This document shows positions 50,396-63,300 of a stretch of 64,000 bases of DNA, one piece after another. Within the stretch, counting starts at the first letter, position 1. Each line of letters starts with the position of its first letter. Source of the stretch: Chaetorhynchus papuensis (lineage: Eukaryota > Chordata > Aves > Passeriformes > Rhipiduridae); assembly GCA_013396525.1 (NCBI GenBank), contig VWYX01000204.1:884467-948466 (forward strand), given 5' to 3'. The notes under the pieces were generated by a model that was given only the letters and a program-made list of their open reading frames with translations, made no database searches and was not told the origin of the DNA. The translations under genes were made by a program, and so were the position numbers.

Positions 50396-53119
50396 AGGTA
50401 GGAACTGTTCTCCAAAAAGAGGACAAAGTTAAATTTCAAATGCTTCTGAATGCTGGGGGATTTTTTTCTCTGTTTGAAAAGTTCAGATATGTCTCTGGAC
50501 TTCTGGCCTTTTCTTTTTTTTTTTTCTTTTTTCCCTTTTCTTTGTGAATTAATTTGTCAGGAAGAAGCAGTCTTGAAGGGATATCCAGGCAGATAAAAGT
50601 GACAAGTGTGATACCCAGTCAGGTACCCGCCCACCCAACGCTGTAATCAGGTCTGAGTTTTGGCTGCTATGAATCCTCTCTTTAACAAAGCTATTGTATA
50701 TTCACCATTGTGGTTATGGAACTGACTGCAATACCTGACTTTCACACCCTCCAAACAGCCTCTCTTCCACTGCCCCGTAACTCCTGCCACAGCCCTGTGA
50801 TAGTGGCATGCCAGAACTCCCTTGCTTTAAGTCTCTCAGGGTCCCAGGCACCACCTTTCGGTGCAACAGCAGTAGAAGCCAGCAAAAGTCTGACATATGT
50901 AAATTCTCCTTCCCAGAGTCCGTGACCATTGCTGGTTACTACTACCAAATGGCCCTCTTGATCACTGAGACCCTCTTTATAACAGAGGGCCCTATCTTTT
51001 GTAAAGCAATAGATAATGTAAAAATACAAAGATGGGCTTAACAGACTTCACAGGCATTTCCTTACTGAAAGGTTTCCTGTGCCCACACGACAGTTTGAAG
51101 AGGACAGACTTCTCATAAACTCAGTGGAAGCCAGTGTCGGAGTGGCATTCTTGAATGGGGCCTCGGATGCCCATGCTATCTTCCGCCTATCCAGTGGGCT
51201 CTCCCTGGTGTTATCTCCTTTTCTAGCCAGACTTGTGTACCTGAAAGCTACCTGTTCCTGTTACTTTGCCAACCTCCACTCTTCTGGGCAAACCAGTCTG
51301 CCCAGCTCAGCAGGAGTTCTAACAAGACCTGCTCACTTCCCATAAAAGCCATCAAAAACACATTTTAGCACCAGCTGTACAGCCTCCAATAAAACAAACC
51401 CAAATTTGTTTGAGAAAGAACTCCAGCTGCAGACAGTCAAAATGCTGCATTCCAGTTCTGCTACATGGAGACACATCTTTTAGCACAGCAAAATCTGTAG
51501 GCTACGTACAGCTTGTTCCATCCACAATGCCAGCATGACACCAGCCCCAGCCCCATGCTTAGGAGTCAGAGCACAGACACACTCCCCTCAGCCTCAGCAC
51601 ATTTCATAGCTTGTGCATACTTTCTTTCTGACAAATCTCAAAGTCCAGGTCAGATATAAACAGGTTTTAGCTACGCTTCAGCAACAAATTCTGAAATCAC
51701 GGCACAAAACCAATTTTTTTCCCGTCAAAGACTTGCATGAGTAATTAGGTTACTAATTCTAGTGTTGCTTGCCGTTTTGATTTGTTTGTACAGTCTATCA
51801 CCTGACAAATCGAAAACATTTGCTGCACAAGTCTCTGTATCTGCAATTCACATCACAAACATCTGCTCTTTCTTTCAGATGAATTTCTCAAAATAGGAAA
51901 GTTTCAGCAGAGGGTCCCTCCTGGATCTCTCCAGTTCCCTGTAATTGGGAGATGGTAATTTTGGGCCTATGAAGTGGGACTTACCACTGCTAGAATTTTT
52001 AATACCAGTTAGACCAACACGGTAATTTTCAGAAAAATCCACCCCAGCTAAGAACTGAAAAAACCCTTCCCTGGAGAGCCACCGAACTATACAATCACTG
52101 AATAAGTCAGAAGAGCACTTCATACATCTCAGCAGAGGGTCAACACTTCTCCATTGCAAACTTTCCACCATTTCAAACTTCAAAGCCGGACCTCTTCTTT
52201 CTTTATTCTAAACATTTACATTTGGACCAAGATGAAGTCTAGAGACATCAGATGAAACAGCAGCTTGCAACTGTGCTTGCAGCCAATCCTTAGACATTTC
52301 TTTGTGACAAATAACCTTTTACCTAAAACAAACTAATCTGTAATGAATGGCAGATGCAATCAGAGAAATCTAATTCATCTCAAAAAGTGTTTACTCTTCT
52401 TATTTTAAATAAGAATTCTCCATGCTGACCATGTAAGTAATCCAACGATATCATAATACCATTTAATTAAACCTCTCTTTAGACTATTAGTTCTGTCAAG
52501 CAATATTTTGCTCTGTGTTTCATAACTACATAGTGCTTTAAAGAATATTTACACATAAGCCGACTGTAAAATCTTGCATTGGACTGACCTCGTTAATTTA
52601 CAGTTATATGCAGAAACTGAAAAGTAGATATAAAGAAAAAATTGACAAACCTAAGATAATTTTTTTTCAAACAACTCAGAAAAACCCTATTTCAGAATTT
52701 ACCTGATAAAGACTAAAAAAGTGGGCATGAAAATGAACACAGAGCTTAAGATGAAATCCAAATGAAGTAAAACTCATCTGTTTCATATAACAGAACCGAT
52801 ACATGAAGAATAAGGTCTATGATTTACATATGCACATATATGACTCTTAAGACTTAACTTTTAAAACTAATAATCCAGTTTCTGTAGCTGCTGTATTACT
52901 ATTTTAAAAATCCATGAAATGTGATCCCACTGGAGACAGATGCATACTGGTCCCACAGCTGGTATTTCAGCATTGTTAAACAATGAAGTTGCTGGATTTT
53001 CAAAGAAAATCTACTTCTGGGTAGCACACAATCACCGTCCTTGTGTGGGAAACTACATAATCAGATCAGGTTGTTTATCCAATCATTTCTTCACACAGGA
53101 TAAAAAAAATCTGAAGATG

Positions 53120-54330
53120 GAGACTGCAAGAGCTCATTGAACAATTGTTTCCAATGCTTAACTGTTCTTGTAGATTAAAAAACAACTTCCTATATTGAGT
53201 CAGAACCTATCCTGATTCATCTTGTATCTCCCCATCACACACCTGCTCAATTGTGAAGAAACTGGCTCCATCTTATTGAGGATCTCCTCACAGGCATTAG
53301 AAAATTCCCATTATGTCCCACCCAAAGTTTTCTCTTCTCCAGACTAAGCAAGCCCAGTTCTCTCAGCATCTCTTCACATGTGCTGTCATGCGCTGCAGTT
53401 TCTTGTCATTTTGTTGGCTCTGTGCTGACAACATTTATCAACATCCTTCTTATATCAGAATCCTGCCACAGCATCATGCATAGTCCAAGAAATGTGAAGA
53501 GGAACAGTCACTTTGCTCCATCCACTGGCTTGCTCCAATTCACACAGGCTAGCATGCTGCTAGCATTCATCATGGTGAGGAGAACTGCTAGCTGTATTTA
53601 GTCCACTTTCCCCCAGGACTCCTTAAGCCCCTTCTAGCAAAGCTGTATCCCTGCAAGTCAACCAGATCTAGGTCCATATCATTGCAGGGGATTAGTTTCC
53701 TGCAGATGCAAGTCTTTGGGTCTGTTCTCATTAGATTTTGTAAGCTTGTTGTCAGTCCATTTCTCCAGCCTGTTCAGGTCCTTCTGAAGGGCAGCTTTGC
53801 AAACACCCTCCCCTCCCTTGGCTGTTATTCCAAGCTTGATAAGGGGCATTTCCTCTCCTTCTGCTCTGGGTTACTAATAAGTATGCTAAACAGGAAGGGT
53901 TCCAGAACATATCCTTGGAGGAATCACACTTGTAACCAGATTCCAGGAAGGGCATGAATCACTAACACTACCCTTTGTGGTCAATGACCCTGATAGGTTT
54001 TCATAAATCTACTAGTCCACCCACGTAGGCTACAACATTCCAAACACAGCTGATGCCACAGCACAACATGGCTGAAAACTGAAGTCAACATAGATGACAC
54101 CAACTGCTCCCTTTCCATTAAGAGATCTAGAGTTTTAACAGAGAAAGCAAACAGGTTTGTCAAGCAAGATTTACCTAGGGTAAATGCTCACTGACTACTT
54201 AGTAATCATTGCTCTCAGGCTTCTTCCATGCTCACTCCCAGAGCCACATCTCTTTTCTTTCCTACTCATCCCCAACACTTCATGACACTGTCCCTTTGGG
54301 AATCACTCCACAATTTCAGGACCCTGCAAA
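53120..54330 (-). mobile_element. Old antisense CR1 LINE including RT-region remnants, in SHB intron
   Basis: In reverse complement this reads as the 3' half of CR1. The part 53120-53370 matches the tail-proximal region (plus-strand TTTTCTCTTCTCCAGACTAA and CAGTTCTCTCAGCATCTCTT). The part 53640-53960 matches the block with CATTTCTCCAGCCTGTTCAG and the CCTTGGAGGAATCACACTTG region. The part near 54150 corresponds to the RT CLTNL region (GGTTTGTCAAGCAAGATTTA). The terminal tail is lost and there are many indels. It lies about 320 bp from the 54.8-kb SHB exon. Confidence 0.75.
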
Positions 54331-54651
54331 GCAACTTCCTCATCATAGAGATACTCAACAATAAACAGTATCTACATCCCATCCATTAAAATGGGGGTAT
54401 GGACAAAGAGTGGGAGAACCAGAAGTTTTAGTAATATGAAACAAGTGCTAAGATGATTGACAACAGGTTAGCTGAAGTACCAAACAAAAAGTGCAGAGTT
54501 CCATTTTTCTGCAGCAGGTGAAGATTTGAGATGACCCATATTTACTTTTCAGACACTTCTTCACACACACAGACGTGCACATCAAAAGAGCATATGTGCA
54601 TATGCTATAACTGTGAGAGAAAATTTTGAGGCTGGGATCTAGGAATCCTAC

Positions 54652-54867
54652 CTGCCAAAGCTGGGATGGTGACTTTGTTCCACTCCCACGGCTGATCATA
54701 CTCATCAGCAGGCCTGTCATCATCCTGTGGCAATTTGCTTTCTCGTAAACGGTGACTCACCACACTTTCAGAATCGGATTCCACACCACTGCCTTCTGGT
54801 TCATAGGGTGTGTCATAGAGCTGCATGTTTTTCTGATGGGTCTTCATGCCTTCCTGCTGTTGAAACT
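54652..54867 (-). CDS. SHB: SHB coding exon with tyrosine motifs (first SHB exon in the window)
   Basis: This 216-nt exon encodes part of the central region of the SHB adaptor, a cytoplasmic scaffold that links activated tyrosine kinases to downstream signalling proteins. The frame starts with the last two bases of a Glu codon, followed by FQQQEG. It then carries the tyrosine motif LYDTPYEPEG, an acidic/serine stretch, the conserved block RESKLPQDDDRPADEYDQPW, and ends in TIPALA. These blocks match my recollection of vertebrate SHB closely. The paralogues SHD, SHE and SHF are less likely. On the minus strand the acceptor reads TTGCCAACAG and the donor GTAGGA. The exon is entered and left after one codon base, so its length is a multiple of three and skipping it would keep frame. 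Upstream SHB exons are not in the window. The frame stays open into the upstream intron as far as an ATG at 55132, which is probably chance. Confidence 0.95.
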
Positions 54868-55559
54868 CTGTTGGCAAGGAGGAAAATTGCATCAGAATCA
54901 CTACTAACCATGTCTTATCATTACAGTCTATAATTTTAGAGCATTCAACTTCCACCCATTTCTTAATAGCCACATAATTATAGAGATGACAAGCTTGTAC
55001 AAGACTTCTAAATTCTACCTCTACATTGGTAACTGGCTGGAAGCAAAAGTTTGCTCCAGTTAACAACCACAGCTGCATGCCTCCACCAAGATTTCCCAGC
55101 TTGTGCAGAGCCAGATTGCAGGAACCACACAACGCCTGTCAGCCAGTATAATGCACACTTATGAAAAAACTGTACATAAATTCCCAAGAACACTGAAATT
55201 TGTGTAGAGTTAACTCTTCAGGAGGAGATTGTTCTCAAGTGCAATTTGAAGACACAAAGAACATAAAAAAATAAATCCCACAGTATAATTTTATATGTTG
55301 ATCAAAAAAAAAATTGTCCGCATTTACGCCTACAGAATATCAGCAAAAAAAGAACTAGGACTAGAGTAAGAACACTAAACAAAAGCATTGGTAACTAGAG
55401 CTTAGCTCACATCAGGGGGTTTCAAGAACACCTCTCAGCTGCCTAAAAAAAGCAGTCAGAGCCAAACCTTCTTGGGCAGAACCAGAAGAAGCAGTAAGGA
55501 GAAACAGGCACAAGACGTAGTTCAAGAGATACAAGTGGTACATCAGGGGTACCCTCTTC

Positions 55560-56455
55560 CCCTGGCGTGTGGTGCAGCCCTGGGATAAGTTGCCAGGTAG
55601 GTCATGGGAGGTGCCTCCATTCTTCGGAGTTCACAGAGCCTCGGTTAGGCAAAGCCATAGTCACTCTATCTACTGATACAAAAACTGGTGGAGTGAGTGA
55701 TAGACCAGGTGGCTGGGCTACCATTCAAAGGGACCCGGAGATGCTGGAAAACAGCAGGCTAACAGGCTGGGAAGCTGCTCAGCAGAGAAGGACATGCTGC
55801 AGAGAAGGACATGACAGCAAGTTTAGCATGTGCCAGCAATGCGCCCTCAGAGTAACGAGGGTAACCTAACCTGGGCTGCATTAGGAGTGATGAATGCAGA
55901 CCAAGAGATGTGATTCCTCTCCTCTACTCAGCAATAGTGAGGCCACAACTGGACTGCAGGGTCCAGTTCTCACCTGCCCAGCACAAGAAAGACAGAGAAT
56001 ACTGCAGGAAGTTTCAGCAGAAGGCCATGAAGCTCACTAACGGGACTGGAGCACTTTTCATATGAGGAGAGGCTGAGAGAGATGAGACTTGCTAGCTGGG
56101 AGAAAATAAGTTTTAGTGGGGACATTATCAATGCATATAAATACCCGATGGAAGAGACTGAAGATGGAGACAGACTTTTATTGACGGTGCCCAGTGACAG
56201 GCCAAGATGTAACAGGCTCAAATCAAAATACATGCAATTCTATCTGAACACAAGAAAACACTTATTGACTGTGATAATGGTCAAACATTGGAATAGGTTG
56301 CCTGGAGAGGCTGTGAAGTATCCATCTTTGGAAAGAGTCAAGATCAGACTGGACATAATCATGGACAACCTATTCTAGCTCATCCCGCTTGAACAGGGTT
56401 TTTTATAAGATGATATCAAGAGGTCCTTTCCAACTTCAGATGTTGTGCGATTATA
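55560..56455 (+). mobile_element. CR1 LINE 3' fragment in SHB intron
   Basis: Plus orientation, opposite to SHB. Recognisable blocks are GCAATAGTGAGGCCACAACT, GGTCCAGTTCTCACCTGCC, ATATGAGGAGAGGCTGAGAG, CGGTGCCCAGTGACAGGCC, GGAATAGGTTGCCTGGAGAGG without its last base, and GAGGTCCTTTCCAACTTCAG near the end. The beginning before about 55860 is uncertain. It holds a small tandem repeat of AGAGAAGGACATG near 55783-55813. Confidence 0.82.
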
Positions 56456-57284
56456 CTGACCACTGCAATGACAAAATAAGAATGCCAATAATTGTAGCAA
56501 ATTGCAAAGTTACTAGAAGACTCAGCGAGAGAATTTTTAAGCTACAAATGAAGCAAGGATTTAGAGCAGTTCTCTCTGTTACTATAACAAAACTCATAAA
56601 TCAATTCATATATCAACAAGAATACTGTAATCAAGTAATTTCTGCAGACCACTTCCCAGTATGGTGAAAAGTCCACAAAATGACAGTGCCCTTACTCCTT
56701 GAAAAGAATTATTTAATTTATACATTAAAAAACAGTAGATTTGAAGAAATATACACCACAATTGATGAAGATGTAAATACAAGCAAGATATGTACTGTTT
56801 ATTTCTAGTTATGAGCAACCACATCAAGAAAAAATGCTGCATTGAGAAAAAACCGTAATATAAAGAATACACAGCTCTCTTGAATACTCTGGATCAAAAA
56901 GATAAACATTTTATTTCTTCTAAAGTCAGAAAAGTGGTATGCATCTGTTTGTCTTTCAGTACTGTGGAGCCAGTCAACGCTACACCAAGAAATGTGCATT
57001 TACGAGGAACAGAAGCCATGATTCACCCAAATCAGTTTTAAGTGCCAAACACAAATTTGTGTGCCAAATACAGCTACGCAATTGGCTCCTTGTGTGTGAG
57101 CATGTTTTAGTACAAGAACTCTTGACTGACACTTTTCTTTGACCCAGAAGACCAAAGCATCAGACCATACAGAAAAGTTTACCAGTAAATAGAAGGTGGT
57201 TCAAGTTCACAGACCACAATTAGAAAAATTACGAATATTTGATCTTAAAGCAGAAAAGTTTTTCTAGGAAAAGCTAAAACCTAG

Positions 57285-57360
57285 AGGGAGTGAAGTGCAG
57301 GGCCAGGAATTTGACTTAATGATCCTTGTGGATCCCTTCCAACTCAGCATATTCTGTGAT
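57285..57360 (+). mobile_element. CR1 LINE tail remnant
   Basis: GACTTAATGATCCTTGTGGA, then TCCCTTCCAACTCAGCATAT and TCTGTGATAT, match the last 60-70 bases of a plus-oriented CR1, followed directly by a TA/CA-rich hairpin. Confidence 0.85.
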
Positions 57361-60300
57361 ATATAAAAACATATGTGTGTATGAACATACACTTACACAC
57401 ATATATTTACAATCTCTTTTGTAAAGCTTTCTCTTAATGTTCTTGAAAATTTATTTACAAATACTCTTAAAGATGGAAGTAATTTTACTATAAGTTAAAT
57501 CAGAAGAAGTTCCTTTCAATAAATGACAGCACATCTGAATCTGTACCATAAGAAGTTTTAGCATTATACACACTGATTGCTCAATGCAAACCTGATATTC
57601 AAGAATCAGGTAGTAGAAGACAACAGAACATTTGTGATGAAACACTTCTCATGGTAATTTTACAGCCTCTAATAGTGACAGCTCTAAGGGTGAAAACAGT
57701 AATTGGAATGACTAGGAAGTCCAAAACTGTGTTAATTTTTCTTTAGAAATTCACTTTTTTGAATGATATGATTTGAATTCTTATTGCTGATAAAAAGTAC
57801 ATTTTCATACAGTTCAGCATTGAGTTGATAGCTAACAGAAGAAGTAAGAACTGAAGTTTTGAAAGCACTAATTTTCCTAGAAGTCTGGAAGACTCCCACA
57901 AATAATTCTTGTTCTCACAGATCAGTGGCTGTAACTCAATCAGGTTCCAGAAGTTTGGGCTCCTGTGTAAAACCAAGAACATGACCAGGCGAGGTACAGA
58001 AACTGAGACAAGACTGTGAGATACAAGATTCACCTTGATATTGTTCTTCCCACTCGGTGAAGAATTCTGATACTCACATACAGAACAGAGCTCCAGAAGG
58101 ACAAGCAGCCACATCAGCCACGCTAAACTCCTAAATAGGCCTAAATAATTCAACAACATTACACACAGGTGCACTGTATTCCTGAAAAGAATTTGAAGAG
58201 AATTAGGGGATATATCATCAGGGAAGCAGAACAGCTATAAAGCCAACAAAAGGAAACATCCAAAACATTACTACTTGCTTACAGAACCCAACACGTGAAC
58301 TTCTACAGCTTGCCTTCCAAAAGGATGCGACAGACTAAAAAACAACCAGATCATTCTATAATGGCCAGATGCCAATAGATATTTCCTTCATCTCAAACTA
58401 AAGCATGCAGTAACAAGAGGTCAAACAATGTAATGACACTATTAAAAAAATCTCTGATAACATAAAAACATATTTTTCCAAAATCAAGCACATCTGTAAA
58501 TGTCACCAGGCAGTAATAAACTCAATGCCATTTTACAGACCCTTTGTTACATCTCCTTTGATGAAACACCAGACAAGCAAAATGCAGGAGTCTTACTGCT
58601 ACGATTGTGTAAGGAATGTCAGATACAGAGAGATTCCCTGAAGTTAAGTGCTTGCAAGAGTTTTTGTTCTCCTGTGTGGTGAAAGACAATGAACAAGACT
58701 CTCTGGGCAGGTTGGGAGGCAAAGACAGGTTCCTGCATCACAGTAGCAGCACATTTTGCTTGTCTACATCTAATATGCAGGAAGAGCTTTAACCTGCAAG
58801 AAACAAAAGCACTAAGTTATATCAATGACCTGATTTTTTCAACCTCTGCTATTCTGTTGGGAAACCTTTTAAACAAATCACAGCATCGGTGGTAAGACAG
58901 ACATATGTGCTTCTTTATTGGTCTGACAGCAAACAGTAATTTATGCATGCTCCACTGAAAACCAGGGAAAACTATAATGCAATTGGATACTGTCACATTA
59001 AATTACAGATTAATCAATAGCAGCACAATAAAGCTGTTTTGACTCTCCAGTATGTCAGATTTCAAAGTGTACTGGCCCACACATATCAGGTGCAAAAGCA
59101 ATAAACCAGACCCATCTCCATCTCAGCTACAGCTTTCAAGACTGGTGCCAAATTAAAATGACAGTCCTACCAGTTCCTCGGCTGCTTTCTCTAGCCAAAA
59201 GCCCTGTCCTAGTGAGACAAATCTGACTATGAAGGTATCATGCTGGTAACAATACTAAGATGCAAGGTCAACTTTTGAAAAGCTAGCAGTGAAATTGACT
59301 TTTAAGCAAAGTACAAGGGTTATTATCAACACCTTTTGTATCAGACAAGCCTAAGAGCAATACTCAGGACAGAGAATAGAATTCTACTGATTGGATTTTA
59401 CAAGGGACATTTAGCTGCACTCATCTCCATTCAACAGTACAGACCTCACAGAGTTTATCTGGCTACACTGCTGAATAAAGCTTCATCCTATTTCAGAAAG
59501 CATGAAACAAAATACTTGGAAATACTCCTAACCCCAGCAAGCAGCTGTTGCTAGAAACCCTTTAATGTAAGTATAATTACTTCCAAGGTCATTTTTGCAT
59601 GCACCTTAATTTGTTCAGATACACAGTTATTTGCAGGAAGCCCAGTAGATTTTTCATTCATTTATTTAACACACATTAACATGTAAACACTATGCTGGAA
59701 TAAGGCTGTACAGAGTACAGCTGTCAAGCTGTCAGCTTTAAGCATTTCTGTCCTCCTACCTCTGGATTCGGACTACAGGTCTCCAGATGGTTGCTTCTCT
59801 TCTGCTCCCTTTCCAGAAGTCAGCATTTAAACAACTTCAATCCTACTGACCTGGATTTAGTTTCCCACTAACCAAATAAAAAACACAACCTGTAACTAGC
59901 CTGCAGTGAACATCGAACACTGTGCTGCTGTTCTCACCGAGTACAGTTGTGTCACTCAAATCTACCAGATAATTCCAGTGATGAGGATATCAACATTGAA
60001 GTTTATCTGGAACTCACAAAATTTTTCAAGGCACACAGACAGACCAAACATTTTATCATCAGAAAGATATGGATATTTAATTCAAGCAAGCAAGCAAACA
60101 ACTATACCCTGAATAGAGTCCACTTCTTGCATCTTGTCCTCCTGTATAAACAGAATTCTCCATAAGGAGAGGGAGCGCTTCTGCAATAAGAGAACAGGCT
60201 AACCTGTCTTCAGCTAGCATAGTCAGAGCAGAATTATGAGCAGCAGAACTTTTGGAATGTGGATTCTAGCACTTTATATTCAAAAGCCCTAAAATGGTAG

Positions 60301-63300
60301 TCCACAAAGTGTTTGCAGGACTTGCTATAAGCTGGCTTTCTATGGATAAGTCTGGGAAAAATAAAATCCATGTACACATAAAAAAAAAAGGTATGGGAGA
60401 ACATAACTCAGGAGCAAGGCCTGTTGGTGGACAGCAGCCAGTTGCATTCCTTGTATTCTCACCTGTCACTGAAAACCAGAAGTTATCAGTGGGAGCAGAA
60501 ATAAATTTGAAAATGCTCAGGTTCCCATTGAGAGGTAGTGGTGAGTCTCTGATGCATTTCCCCCAACATTATCCTGACAGCCTGGCAATTTCTAGCAGGT
60601 GAAAGTTCCATCAGAGCCAGATCTGATCACAGAAAACCAAGTCTCATCTGCAAGACTTCTTGTTATCAGGGAACAAGTTTTTCTGAAATGGCTCAGAACT
60701 CTGCTTTACACAGGTTCTACTCTTGAGGCTTCTAATGGAAAATCACTGAACTGGCAAGTAATCACATTGAAGGGCAGTGAGCTGTTTGCTCCAGGTGTAC
60801 AAGTACGCAACACATCAACCACTAACTTGCCAGTTTGCCAGAGGCATAAGACAGATCATTAACGCAAAGATCACCCTGATACGAACATTTGCTTCCACTG
60901 AATTAATTCCCAGATAAACAGGCCAAAATACTTAGCCAACTGCTTACTTAATCCAAGCCTCACCATTAATATTTCTTTTCACATCCACTTTTGAAAGACA
61001 ATCTGAAAGTACTTCAGGACTTTTGATGCAGAATTTTCATTTTATTACTGCAAAGTCTGTTCATTAGAGAAGCTAAGTTTTACCTCTGTTCAAATTTTGC
61101 ATCAAGTCACCAGAAATCAAACTGCTTTTTACTCTGCTTCCAGATCCAGCTGGATGCCTCCAACTGCTGGGACACAAAGGAACACCAATTATATTCCAAT
61201 GGCAGGGAGGGCTGTTTTGCTTTGAGACTGCAGCAACTGCCACCCAATGGTAATTATTCCAGATTTTGCTGCAGGAAAAGCTGGATATGAGAAGATCTTC
61301 CTTCCCTCATCTTTTTTTTTTTGAACAGAAGCCAAGTGACTCAGAAGTGAGCCACTTTCCAGGAATGAACAGACATTTGTTCCCCTGCCTTGATGTGAGG
61401 GCTTGGCAAAACCCCATGATGTGAAAACCAATGTCTTCACATTGCCTGCATCATGCCGGAAATACTGCTAAAGTCCAAGTATGACTCATTACCCCAGGAA
61501 GAAGCATTCAAAGCAACCTTACATTCCAACAATCCTGATAAAGAAAAGTTGTTAGGCCAGTCAGAGCAAGGACAGGCAGGGAGAAGACTGTTTATGATAA
61601 GTATCAATAAAACAGCCAAAAACCCCATTAATATTTTCCACAGAAAGTATGTACCAAATTAAAACAAGCAACCATTACCCTGCCCAAGAAGACAGGAAGC
61701 ACACGTTTGTCTTTGTGGGTGGGAAGGGGTGAGGAAGAGGAGGGGTGGATGTTGGTGGAGTCGAAGGAGGCTGATTAAAAAAACAAAACACGTGGGAAGA
61801 AAACCTAAATCCTGGTGGCCTGGAAGAACAGCAGTACAGCTTCTAAAGGACGTGAAAATTATCCTTGGAGATGTACTTCTCTTTTGGCAGAGGCAAAGAA
61901 ATAAAAAATTAAATTTCTTCAGTTCCCTGGAGGCAGAAATTTATTCTACAAAGCCTTTCTCCTCAACACCTTATCTTCTGATAAGTATGCAGTGATTAAA
62001 CTCCCTGTCAGTTCAAAATTCTTTATTTCTTCAGACTTTGCTTCTTTGGAGGTGCTTTGATGCTGCTTACCTTACTTACTCCTTGCACATTTTTCAGTAA
62101 GACACAGAATAAGATTAGGGATGCCCTTTTGATTTAGATGAGAGGACAAAGAATCCAAAAAACTCCCCAAGCCTGTATTTACTGCTGCCTGACCAAGAGC
62201 CAACTCCAGGTGCTGCTACAGCCAGTTACATTACAGTGCTATATTCCTGGTTTGTTTGTAGGTTTTCTTGACCTGTCTGGAGTACCGACCTTTGGGATTC
62301 AAGGATCATTGTTTCATGGCCTAAATAGAGCAATCCAAGAGGCAACAGTACAAACCAGAAAATTTAAGATCCTCACTCCCCTCCAAAACTTCTAAGCTGT
62401 GTTAAAGAGCATTCATTTCTTGTGGTAAGAGGGAACAGAAGCCCATTGGGAACGAGAGTGCTGTGCTGGGATTTCCATGTACACCAGTTAGTACAAGGGT
62501 TCTCATCAGCCTGGGACACAAACTACAATGTCTCAAAACATCTGCTTTAAGATTAGCACAAACAAAATAAATTCTCCTTGAAAGCCATCCTAACAACCAA
62601 AGTCTAAATGCCTACTTTAAACAATCTAAAACTGTTCCATGCCAGGACAGAGCAGTTTGTAGTGAATATGACTGTTCCCTGCAGTTAGATCAGTCTCACT
62701 GTTCACAACTGCTACTGATGCCCCCCATGCCCTTGTCAGTGCCCTTCATGAGCACTATCTTACCTTCACAGGAATCACCTTGAGAGCAGAAAGGGGTGGA
62801 AGAAGAAACCAGTCACAATTTAAATGCCCTTCAACACTCACACAGAAGGAAGACATTTTCTTGCATCATGACTGCCAGAGAGTCTTTGTTTGCTGAAAGC
62901 TTACTCAGAAGCATCAAATGAGATAAGCACTGATCAAAATGATTTTTTTAGTGAGTATAAATACATATATTTATATACTCAGGATGATACTGCAAGGAAT
63001 AACCAGATGTGAACAAAAGGGAGTTTATACAGCCAAGACAAAATACGCAACTGTTTCCTGATAGCTGCGAGATGAGCTGCTTTCCTGATGAGAATTATGC
63101 AGAAGGGAGTTATCTTTTCTGCATGTAACTGACTTTGAGCACAGCCCTACTAGGGATGTGGGAGAGGCTAGAAAAGGGTAAGCAGATAGTGGCCTCACTG
63201 TGATAAAAACAGTGGGAAGAAGTTCCCTACAGGTACAACTTACATGGCACAGTACGGTAGTAGACTTATGTAGCCAGAAGAAACGCCATATCTGATTTAA

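Larger units (their letters stand above)
48512..54651 (-). other. SHB: SHB intron between the tyrosine-motif exon and the linker exon (6140 bp)
   Basis: The donor is GTAGGA and the acceptor TATCTTGCAG. The intron contains a 19-base A run at 49219-49237, an antisense CR1 3' fragment near 50085-50395 and a longer, old antisense CR1 at about 53120-54330. No other gene is recognised. Confidence 0.85.
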
